Shown here: positions 1 through 7,029 of the stretch, piece by piece
Numbering within the stretch: the first letter of the stretch is position 1
Layout: every line of letters starts with the position of its first letter
Assembly (NCBI GenBank): GCA_946902985.2
Contig: OX336388.2
Span: 1,696,785,978 to 1,696,849,977 of the forward strand
Direction: 5' to 3'
Length of the DNA: 64,000 bases
Origin: Meconema thalassinum
Lineage: Eukaryota > Arthropoda > Insecta > Orthoptera > Tettigoniidae
Notes under the pieces: model-generated
Databases searched by the model: none
Told to the model about the DNA's origin: nothing
What the model saw: the letters and a program-made list of their open reading frames with translations, nothing else
Made by a program: the position numbers and the translations under genes

Positions 1-983
1 AAGTGACATGATGCTTTGAAGGAAGAATAATTGGGTGTTTTTTATCCTCGGAAAGATCAGCCAAAGATAAACGTCCTCCAACTCTTAGTAAACCATCAGT
101 GTCCAAAAAAGGGGCGAGTGATGAAAGCCTACTCGATTTCTTAAGGGATTGACCTTGGGACAACACCTGACATTCTTCAGAGAATATTTCTTGTTGAGTA
201 AGCCATAAGATTTTTGTAGTAGCTAAACCTAATTCAGAAAGGGTTAAATATGGCTTAGGAAAAAGGGGTTGCTCTACCACAAAATATTTCCATCGAAGGA
301 GATAAGCCATAACCCTCACCAATTTATGGAAAGAGGAATATCGCTGCAAGAGAAGGGGAGAGTCATAAACGAGAAAAGAAGATCCAGTAATCTTACCAGC
401 ATCCGGCAAGTCTGATAACTCCGGAAGAGGAAAATTTGGCCAAGCGGAAGGTTCTTGCAGAAGCCAAGGGGGACCGTGCCAGTATAATGTCAGGTTAGCC
501 AACATAAGAGGGGAACATCCCCGAGAAATGACATCTGCAGGATTCTCCTTGCCAGATACATGATGCCATTGTTCAAAGTTAGACAATTGTTGAATTTTGG
601 ACACTCTATTAGCTACAAACACCTGCCAATGCGAGGAAGGTTTGGCAATCCATGCCAACGTGATGGCTGAGTCACTCCAAAAGTAAGTTTTGCTAAATCG
701 GATTTTCAAAGATTGGCGGATTTTGACCGATAATTCAACCGCCAGAAGAGCAGCACAAAGTTCCAGTCGTGGCAAGGATAAGGATTTAAGAGGGGCTACC
801 TTTGACTTAGCGCAAATTAAATTGGAAAAGAAATATGACTGGTCAAAATTGCGGCAAACAATATATGCACAACACCCATAAGCTTTCAATGAGCTATCGG
901 CAAAGATGTGAAGTTCATATCCTCCACAAGAGGGAAAGGGAATAATCACTCGCGGGATAATGACATTGGAGAGATCTTCCAAA
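1..983 (-). pseudogene. pol: Pol continuation in a shifted frame: RNase H-like domain and start of integrase zinc region
   Basis: After a one-base shift the minus strand stays open from about 983 to the window edge, roughly 327 codons with no stop. It continues the polyprotein of 4022-984 without missing residues. It begins VIIPRVIIPFPSCGGYELHIF, the usual entry into the Pao RNase H-like (Peptidase_A17-associated) region. Four acidic residues in RNase H-like settings are present: FADSS (Asp at 896-898), PRLEL (Glu at 761-763), WSDS (Asp at 671-673) and NPADVISRG (Asp at 533-535). The last residues, HPIILPSKHHV (about 5-37), match the start of an H2C2 zinc-binding region ahead of the integrase core, which is cut off. 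It has no start of its own and depends on the upstream frame, so as the sequence stands it would not be translated. Product assignment is confident; whether the frameshift is biological or a sequencing indel is open. Confidence 0.9.
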
Positions 984-3900
984 ACTATTTCTATAAGAAA
1001 TCCAATTTTTTTGCAACTCCGAAGGAACTGGTTCATCCCAACCAGTTTTCAAGGACCAAAGATCCTGCATGAAAAGCTTTGCTGTGACAATAATTGGCGC
1101 CAAAAATTGGAGAGGATCAAATATCTTTGCAATCTCAGACAGAATTTGCCGCTTAGTTTGCGGTTTGATGTCACTGAGATTAATTTTGAAAAAGAAAAAA
1201 TCCTTTTGAGGACTCCAATAGATGTCTAAGGTTTTGACAGAATTACTTTCTTGAAGAAGCTCTACTGAGTCGTTATAGACTGAAGTTAATGGAAATTTAG
1301 AAAGAAATTCTTCCGAATTAGAGTTCCACTTGCACAAGGAAAATCCGCCTCCCAAAAGCAAAGCTGTCAAATCTTTAGAGACCTGTAGAGCTTCAGATAC
1401 TGACTCAAATGAATGAAGAAAATCGTCAACGTAAAATGATGATTTTAACACTTCAGAAGCCTTAGGAGAATACAACGGGCCATCCTGTTCAGCAAGTAAT
1501 TTCAACGTACGTATGGCTAAAAAAGCAGAGGGCTTTAGTCCATAGGTTAAGGTTTTTAGCCGAAAAATCTTGACAGGTTTAGTAGGCTCGTCGCGCCAAA
1601 GAATTCTCTGAAGGTCGCACTGTTGTTGATCGACCAAAATCTGCCTATACATTTGCTTGATATCAGATATCACTGCGATAGGGAACAAGCGAAAATTCAT
1701 CAAGACAGAAGAAATGTCAGATTGAATAGGAGGGCCTGATAATAATGTGTCATTCAGAGAAGTACCATTGGCATCCAATGCAGAGCCATTAAAGACCACT
1801 CTTATATTTTCCTTTAAAATCTCATTCTTCCAAACTGGATGATGATTGAGGTAAATGACTTCAGATGGGGTATAAGAAGCATCATCTTTCTTGGTAACAA
1901 CCTCCATGTGATCAAGTGCCTCATATTCCTCCATAAACGTGGAGTATTGAGTTTTAACAACAGGGTCACGTTTAAATTTGTTTTCCACAGCATAGAGTGC
2001 TCTAAGAGCCCTAGGGTGTGTTTCAAATAAAAGAGGTGGATTATCCACTCGGGGCATTGTTACGACAAATCTACCCTCTGAATTGCGTTTGGTCGTTTCG
2101 CGAAACTGTTTTTCACACATTTCATTTTCAACCGAGGAAGGTGAAACTGAATCTATAGTTTCGATTTTCCAAAATCTTTCTAAGTTATAATCGAGACTTG
2201 TATTGACAAAATTACATTGAGAGAAATTTTGAAATGACTTACGAGGGACTTGACCCGTTACTAACCAACCTAGCTTGGTATGATGAACAAACACTCCTGG
2301 TGATATTTTAACCTTACAGCTAAGGAGACATTGCCAAAATACTTGGGCACTGAGAAGTATGTCTACCGGAGCGCTCGTATTAAATGTTGGATCCGCCAAC
2401 TGAATGTTATGAGGAAATTGCCACGTTCTAACTTCAAAAGAATTACTAGGGGTGTTACTGCCAATAGTATCAATGGCAAGGCAATTCAACTGCAATGTTG
2501 TGTTACAATTCACAGCATCTTTGATGTGAACACGAACAAAATGCAAAGATTTAACATTGCTATTGTTAATACCGGTAACCTGAATTAATGTAGGTTGCTT
2601 GGGAAGACCAAGTTTCTTAATGAGACGCTCACTTATGAAGTCATGGGTGGCGGCATTATCCAATAGGGCACGTGCTTCAAGCCATCTACCAGAAGAGTCT
2701 TGAACTTTTATTAACACGGTTGATAGTAGCACCTGGGAACTACGAATTGAGCTAGAGCTCTGAGTATAAGATTGCGCATTAGCTCCTGGGGATGCATCTT
2801 TAGAACATCCAGGGGAAGGAGCCTGACGTGGCTTTTCAAACCTATGAAGCAAGGTATGATGTTGAGCCTTGCAATGGGAGCAAGTATTTTTAGATAAGCA
2901 ATCAGGCACCATATGCCTAGTTGACAAACAGTTGTAGCAATATCTTTTTTGAGCTATTAATTTGCGTCTTTCATCGGTTGAAAGGGCTTTAAAGGCAACG
3001 CAGGAATATAACCTGTGAGGTGCTTTACAGAGAATACAATCCATTGAATTATGCTGAACAGTAAAGACAGCAGATTTGTTTATTTTTGCACCGACTGGTT
3101 TCACAACATTAGATTTGTTATCTGCACTTCCTGACATATGACAGGCTACAGCTGACAAAACCTGACATCTATTATTCATAAACGTAAGCAATGAATCATA
3201 GGTATATGACGTGTCATTTGTTAGTTCCCTCTCCCATGCCTTTAAGGTTGATGAATCAAATTTAGAAGTAACCAAGTGAATCAAGAATAGATCCCAATGC
3301 TCGACCGGTTGGTTCAACCGTGCCAATGCTCTGACATGTAGTTGGACCGCGTCACTCAAGGCTCGCAGTGTTGACAAGCTTTCAGCTCGCAAGGTGGGCA
3401 GGTTAAATAAGGCTTGAATATGCCTTTGTAAACATAATTTTTCATTGCCATAACGGCCTTTAAGAAGCTCGATAGCAATGTTATAGTTTTCTCCTGTTAG
3501 GGGAAGTTCTCTTATAAGTTGAAGGGGTGGCCCCTGCAAAATGGATTTTAAGTAATGAAATTTCTGAATTTCCGGAAGTGTGGCATTATTATGTACTAAT
3601 GAACTGAACAATTCAAAGAATGATTGCCACATCTCTTCCTTTCCTGAAAAGTGCGGAATTTCAATTTTAGGTAGCAATGGTTTGATACCGTTCCCATGGT
3701 CGCTAATTCTTCCTTGAGTTTCTTCTACCTTCAACGCCAGGGTCAGAGTTCTAACTAATGCCACAGCCTGAGCATGTGTATCAAAGTAATTACTCTCTAC
3801 TTCTTCCCTATCTGATTGATGTTCTGGACTTTTGATTTCAATTTCAAGTTGCACGAGATCATATTTCTCGTACGCCTGTTCAAAAGCTTTTAAACGCTGG

Positions 3901-4022
3901 GATATAATGTCAAGGTTTTGTTCCTCTTTCGGTAGAGTAGCTAAATATTTTTGAAAACGGGTGAGTTGACCTTTGTAGGCCGCCCGAGAGTTTAACAGTT
4001 TATCATCAATTATTGGTGGCAT
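915..4022 (-). CDS. gag-pol: Gag-protease-reverse transcriptase polyprotein of a BEL/Pao element (frameshifted at its 3' end)
   Basis: This 1,035-codon frame encodes the structural and enzymatic polyprotein that would form cytoplasmic particles and copy the element RNA into DNA. Residues about 115-290 are a DUF1759-like gag core (LPKIEIPHFSG at 117-127). Cysteine/histidine clusters follow: CX2CX3HX4C at 329-341, a classic CX2CX4HX4C knuckle at 362-375, and CX2C at 381-384. The protease region (about 430-590) has ALLDNAATHDFIS around D455 and GWLVTG at 585-590. Reverse transcriptase (about 690-905) has SDIKQMYRQI with the first catalytic Asp at 787 and YVDD at 864-867 (bases 1422-1433). The Pao connector FDPLQFLAP begins at 968. 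The ATG at 4020-4022 has G at -3 and lies about 220 nt after the primer-binding site. Oddities are D-N-A in place of the protease D-S/T-G, and the last 23 or so residues, which are out of frame after an extra base near 981-984; the TGA at 915-917 is therefore a consequence of the shift. Confidence 0.95.
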   Translation of the reverse strand: MPPIIDDKLLNSRAAYKGQLTRFQKYLATLPKEEQNLDIISQRLKAFEQAYEKYDLVQLEIEIKSPEHQSDREEVESNYFDTHAQAVALVRTLTLALKVEETQGRISDHGNGIKPLLPKIEIPHFSGKEEMWQSFFELFSSLVHNNATLPEIQKFHYLKSILQGPPLQLIRELPLTGENYNIAIELLKGRYGNEKLCLQRHIQALFNLPTLRAESLSTLRALSDAVQLHVRALARLNQPVEHWDLFLIHLVTSKFDSSTLKAWERELTNDTSYTYDSLLTFMNNRCQVLSAVACHMSGSADNKSNVVKPVGAKINKSAVFTVQHNSMDCILCKAPHRLYSCVAFKALSTDERRKLIAQKRYCYNCLSTRHMVPDCLSKNTCSHCKAQHHTLLHRFEKPRQAPSPGCSKDASPGANAQSYTQSSSSIRSSQVLLSTVLIKVQDSSGRWLEARALLDNAATHDFISERLIKKLGLPKQPTLIQVTGINNSNVKSLHFVRVHIKDAVNCNTTLQLNCLAIDTIGSNTPSNSFEVRTWQFPHNIQLADPTFNTSAPVDILLSAQVFWQCLLSCKVKISPGVFVHHTKLGWLVTGQVPRKSFQNFSQCNFVNTSLDYNLERFWKIETIDSVSPSSVENEMCEKQFRETTKRNSEGRFVVTMPRVDNPPLLFETHPRALRALYAVENKFKRDPVVKTQYSTFMEEYEALDHMEVVTKKDDASYTPSEVIYLNHHPVWKNEILKENIRVVFNGSALDANGTSLNDTLLSGPPIQSDISSVLMNFRLFPIAVISDIKQMYRQILVDQQQCDLQRILWRDEPTKPVKIFRLKTLTYGLKPSAFLAIRTLKLLAEQDGPLYSPKASEVLKSSFYVDDFLHSFESVSEALQVSKDLTALLLGGGFSLCKWNSNSEEFLSKFPLTSVYNDSVELLQESNSVKTLDIYWSPQKDFFFFKINLSDIKPQTKRQILSEIAKIFDPLQFLAPIIVTAKLFMQDLWSLKTGWDEPVPSELQKNWISYRNSFGRSLQCHYPASDYSLSLLWRI
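981..984 (-). other. Frameshift point between the RT connector and the RNase H domain
   Basis: The plus strand carries AAAA here (TTTT on the coding strand) inside the codons for N-S-F-G. Upstream codons give good Pao sequence in one frame (ELQKNWISYR). Downstream codons give good Pao sequence only in the next frame (EDLSNVIIPR). The simplest explanation is one extra T in this short run. The site is not a recognisable programmed slippery sequence, and this is an unusual place for programmed recoding. A mutation of the copy or a homopolymer sequencing error are both possible. Confidence 0.85.
2898..2939 (-). other. CCHC zinc knuckle in gag (residues 362-375)
   Basis: The codons read CYNCLSTRHMVPDC, an exact C-X2-C-X4-H-X4-C retroviral-type zinc knuckle. 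It is preceded by a C-X2-C-X3-H-X4-C cluster (residues 329-341) and followed by C-X2-C with His at 388, 389 and 393. In gag proteins such clusters bind the genomic RNA for packaging; here that is inferred from the family. Confidence 0.9.
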
Positions 4023-4245
4023 GGCTGGAAAAGTTGGAACAACTCACTCACCAAAGCTGCTTGTGGCACCAGACAGACCTGCTCTCCGGAAAGAAACCAG
4101 TTGTACAAATATGCTGGGATTGTTTCCGCCTTCCCGCAGATCTCCCGCGCTAGCCACAATGTACTGAAATGTATAGAACAAATATTAGATTGAACCAGTT
4201 TTTTGAATTGAATTTGCGGTCTCAGAATGAAGGTTCTGGGTTTGA
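4023..4245 (-). other. Untranslated leader between primer-binding site and gag start
   Basis: This 223-nt stretch separates the primer-binding site from the gag ATG, a normal arrangement where packaging and dimerisation signals would lie. A frame of 84 codons starting in the LTR edge (4264-4010) crosses it, but it overlaps the primer-binding site and gag start and resembles nothing known, so I treat it as chance. Next to the primer-binding site, about 4230-4245 still resembles the T-arm region of tRNA-Phe. No other motif is recognised. Confidence 0.6.
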
Positions 4246-4263
4246 TCCCGGGTTTCGGCACCA
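4246..4263 (-). promoter_or_regulatory. Primer-binding site complementary to the 3' end of tRNA-Phe
   Basis: On the minus strand it reads TGGTGCCGAAACCCGGGA, 18 nt starting with the TGG that pairs with the tRNA CCA tail. The plus-strand complement, TCCCGGGTTTCGGCACCA, corresponds to the 3' end of eukaryotic tRNA-Phe (acceptor strand pairing with GCCGAAA) as I recall that sequence. It sits directly next to the LTR end and ahead of gag, exactly where minus-strand DNA synthesis should be primed. The encoded CCA argues against a decayed tRNA gene, because eukaryotic tRNA genes lack it. Confidence 0.85.
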
Positions 4264-4396
4264 TGGAAAGGGGTGTACCAAGTGGATGTAGTACATCCTA
4301 GGGGATTTAGACAGAATGAAGTTTCGGACACAAAAGGTGATAATGAAGGACAGAGCGGGAAAAGACCAAAAAGTTAAGATTTAGATTTGAATGATA

Positions 4397-4402
4397 TTTA
4401 TT
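4397..4402 (-). terminator. Polyadenylation signal AATAAA in the LTR
   Basis: The plus strand reads TTTATT, giving AATAAA on the element sense strand within TATATTTAATAAATATC. It lies about 135 bp before the inferred end of the LTR, a plausible place for the R/U5 poly(A) signal. In the 3' LTR copy it would define the transcript end. The cleavage site cannot be placed. Confidence 0.5.
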
Positions 4403-4679
4403 AAATATAAAGCGAATATGTCGCCAGGAATGATAGCTTCAAAGAAATTACTTTAAAAACTGACAATAAAAAATTAATAACAATTAAAAGGTACTTGTTT
4501 CTCCAGGAAACGTAAATAGAGCAGTGATTAACTTTAAAGTATTAAATATAAAATTACTAAAAAAGAAGCATAATAATTTAAATTCATTCCAAAGTGGATT
4601 AAAATGAAATACTCTTCTGACGGAAAGAATCCGGGCAGAATAAAGGACGTGAAAGGGTACCACCTCTTCTAAGGTACGA

Positions 4680-5270
4680 TACAAGAAGTATCAGGCCGGC
4701 AGTCGGAGGTCCACAGTAGCTGGCGGCAATTTAGTGCGCCCGCTCTGGCGGTGCGAGGTCAGTCTGGCATGTTCCAGGGTTCCGGGTTCGGAACTAGAGT
4801 AGATGATGATAGGTTCTCCCAAAGATAGCGACCAGCATAGAGAGGCTCTTGGTAATACCTCCTGCGACTGGTGAAATGATGTTCTCAGAATTACGATTTG
4901 CAGAGTAGATCCATGTTGAAGATTTTTGGTTGAAGTGCAGGCTGATGAATTTAGACTGCCCGGCCAGGCCGCCAAGTCCAGCAGAGAGATTATGCCGGCG
5001 GAGAAGAGACTCCGGCAGCTGAGGTACCCCGAGAGGGCAGTAACCCCAGCAGGGATGTTGGTGAGCAGATGTGATCCGTTGAGAAGAGTGGACAAGAGTA
5101 GGCACTGTAGGCCGGGAGACCTCAGGCTAGATAGCGGTAGTGACGTCAGCGCGCGGAACCTTCTAGCATGAAGGTGTGGCGAGAGAGCAGCCAATCGCAG
5201 CGCAGCCCCAAGCACAATGCGAGCGTCACCGCTGGAGAGAGCTCAGTGCTCGTGAGACAATGTGACGGTA
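4680..5270 (-). promoter_or_regulatory. GC- and CpG-rich promoter-like segment inside the LTR
   Basis: This segment is much richer in G+C and CpG than the AT-rich LTR part beside it and the satellite beyond. It contains a perfect CRE palindrome TGACGTCA at 5141-5148 followed by GCGCGCGG, and a CCAAT box at 5191-5195 (ATTGG on the element strand) in GCCAATCGCAG. These are typical of TATA-less or CpG-type Pol II promoters, so it may be the U3 promoter. Open frames on both strands here (for example 4691-5215 minus and 4926-5171 plus) look like by-products of the composition. Orientation and start site are not determined. Confidence 0.45.
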
Positions 5271-5288
5271 TAGTACGTCTAGAAAGAC

Positions 5289-5329
5289 ACTACAGAAAAC
5301 AGGTGAGTAGACATGAATACTACAGAAAA
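5289..5329. repeat. Short direct repeat ACTACAGAAAA, two copies 30 bp apart
   Basis: The 11-mer ACTACAGAAAA occurs at 5289-5299 and again at 5319-5329 within the outer part of the inferred LTR. Such short repeats are common in U3 regions, where they may be factor-binding sites, but no factor is suggested by this word. It may be chance. Confidence 0.5.
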
Positions 5330-5465
5330 GCCATTAAATTGAAACACCAATATTAAACAAATCAGAACACCGCGTTCAGACTGCAATTCACGAAATTAAA
5401 ATAATGGGGCAGAAAAATTGAACGTGTGTTTCACACCGTAAGGGAAACATAGCCAACAAAAAACA

Positions 5466-5478
5466 TTCGCAAAGCGAA
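5466..5478. repeat. Perfect 13-bp inverted repeat at the LTR/satellite junction
   Basis: TTCGC (5466-5470), AAA, GCGAA (5474-5478) form a perfect short hairpin two bases inside the inferred LTR terminus. Since satellite starts at 5481, the hairpin belongs to the element end. It might be part of the integrase recognition end, but that is only inference. A copy in the missing 3' LTR would confirm that it belongs to the element. Confidence 0.5.
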
Positions 5479-5480
5479 CA

Positions 5481-7029
5481 ATACTAATTATGACGGGTAA
5501 CAGTAACTTCGATATTAATTATGACAAGTAGCAGTAAATTCGATACTAATTATGACAAGTAGATGTAATTTCGATACAAATTTTGGCAGGTAACTGTAAC
5601 TTCGATAATAATTATGACAGGTAACAGTAACTTCGATACTTATTATGACAAGTAACTGTAACTTCGATACTAATTACGACAGGTAACTGTAACTTCGTTA
5701 CTAATTATGACAGGTAACTGTAATTTCGATACAAATTTTGGCAGGTAACTCTAACTTCGATACTAATTATGACAGGTAACAGTAACTTCGATACTAATTA
5801 TTCCAGGTAACTGTAAATTCGATACTAATTATGACAGGTAACAGTAACTTCGATACTAATTATTACAAGTAACTGTAGCTTCGATACTAATTATGACAGG
5901 TAACTAACTTCGTTACTAATTATGACAAGTAACTGTAATTTCGTTACAAATTATGGCAGGTAATTGTAATTTCGATACTAATTATGACAGGTTACAGTAA
6001 CTTCGATACTAATTATGACAAGTAACAGTAACTTCGATACTTATTATGACATGTAACTATAATTTCGATACAAATTATGACAGGTAACTGTAAATTCGAT
6101 ACTAATTATGACAAGTAACTGTAATTTCTATACAAATTATGACAGGTAACTGTAACTTCGTAACTAATTATGACAGGAAACTGTAACTTCGATACTAATT
6201 ATGACAAGTAACTGTAATTTCTATACAAATTATGACAGGTAACTGTAACTTCGTAACTAATTATGACAGGAAACTGTAACTTCGATACTAATTATGACAA
6301 GTAACTGTAATTTCGATACAAATTATGACAAGTAACTGTAATTTCGATACAAATTATGACAGGTAACTGTAACTTCGTAACTAATTATGACAGGAAACTG
6401 TAACTTCGTTACTAATTATGACAAGTAACTGTAATATCGATACAAATTATGACAGTTAACTGTAACTTCGTTACTTATTATGACAAGTAACTGTAATTTC
6501 GATACAAATTAAGGCAGGTAACGGTACCTTCGATACTAATTATGACAGGTAACTGTAACATCGATACTAATTATGACAAGGAACTGTAATTTCGATACAA
6601 ATTATGGCAGGTAACGGTAAAATTGATACTAATTACGACAGGTAACAGTAACTTCGATACTAATTATGACAAGAAACTGTAACTTCGTTACTAATTAAGA
6701 CAAGTAATTCTAATTTTGATAAAAAATTATGGCAGGTAACTGTAACTTCGATACTAATTAATACAGGTAACAGTAACTTCGATACTAATTATGACAGGTT
6801 ACTGTAACATCGTTACTAATTATGTCAAGTAACTGTAACTTCGATACTAATTATGACAAGTAACTGTAACTTCGATACTTATTATGACAGGTAACTGTAA
6901 CCTCACTACTAATTATGACAAGAAACTGTAACTTCGATACTAATTATGACAGGTAACTGTAACTTCAATACTAATTATGACAAGTAACTGTAACTTCGAT
7001 ACTAATTATGACAAGTAACTATAACTTCG
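5481..7029 (+). repeat. First satellite sub-block, in register with the block starting at 7030
   Basis: The first monomers after the LTR (ATACTAATTATGACGGG..., then a GATATTAATTAT monomer) match those starting at 7030, an offset of 1,549 bp or 50 monomers less one base. The match continues through the same order of variants. The first copy has three extra monomers around 5,800-5,890, so the offset drops to 1,456 at the 29-bp variant (5901 versus 7357). The first few monomers carry extra private changes (TAGCAG, TAGATG), as is common near array edges. Confidence 0.8.

Larger units (their letters stand above)
1..5480 (-). mobile_element. BEL/Pao-type LTR retrotransposon, 5' part, truncated by the window edge
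   Basis: Read on the minus strand the parts come in the order expected of an LTR retrotransposon: LTR (4264-5480), tRNA-Phe-type primer-binding site (4246-4263), leader, fused gag-protease-reverse transcriptase frame, RNase H-like domain, and the first residues of the integrase zinc region at the window edge. The BEL/Pao assignment rests on a DUF1759-like gag, CCHC knuckles, a DUF1758-like protease region, a YVDD reverse transcriptase and the Pao-type connector with FDPLQFLAPIIVTAK. The integrase core and 3' LTR are outside the window. The copy is probably defective: it has a one-base frameshift near 981-984 and an atypical protease motif. The right end abuts the 31-bp satellite inside a monomer, suggesting insertion into the array. 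Superfamily is confident; family and terminal bases are less so. Confidence 0.93.
4264..5480 (-). repeat. Probable 5' LTR (about 1.2 kb, TG...CA)
   Basis: The left boundary is set by the primer-binding site: on the minus strand the LTR would end in CCTTTCCA directly before TGGTGCC. The right boundary is inferred. The minus strand begins TGTTCGC at 5480, and 5481 onward is satellite starting in mid-monomer, so the element edge and satellite break coincide. That gives TG...CA termini and 1,217 bp, long but acceptable for BEL/Pao. Inside are an AT-rich part (about 4380-4680) with an AATAAA signal and a GC-rich part (about 4680-5270) with promoter-like motifs. The second LTR is not in the window, so the boundaries cannot be confirmed by comparison. 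An alternative right end is 5458, where the minus strand reads TGTTGGC. Confidence 0.65.

Noticed and set aside
690..881. 63-codon plus-strand frame, and other plus frames at 960-1229, 1839-2030 and 2331-2588
   Set aside because: All are antisense shadows of the gag-pol frame, which has clear domains on the minus strand.
4220..4263. Possible tRNA-Phe gene on the plus strand
   Set aside because: Only the 3' part resembles a tRNA; D arm and anticodon are not recognisable, and the CCA is encoded, which eukaryotic tRNA genes lack. A primer-binding site next to an LTR explains it.
4010..4264. 84-codon minus-strand frame upstream of gag
   Set aside because: It starts at the LTR edge, reads through the primer-binding site and leader, and overlaps the gag start; it has no domain, so it is not a separate gene.
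4484..4684. 66-codon minus-strand frame in the AT-rich LTR part
   Set aside because: Short, no motif, inside the LTR between the promoter-like segment and the poly(A) signal.
4691..5215. 174-codon minus-strand frame in the GC-rich segment
   Set aside because: It lies wholly inside the inferred LTR, has low-complexity Leu/Ser-rich content, resembles no family I know, and other frames are open in the same place (4794-5105 minus, 4926-5171 plus), as expected of GC-rich DNA.
5168..5356. 62-codon plus-strand frame
   Set aside because: It is antisense to the LTR, short, and has no recognisable domain; chance is the simplest explanation.
5481..5700. Satellite as an internal tandem repeat of the LTR rather than host DNA
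   Set aside because: The array runs for at least 58 kb with its own higher-order structure and starts in mid-monomer at the LTR edge, so it is better read as the insertion site than as part of the element.
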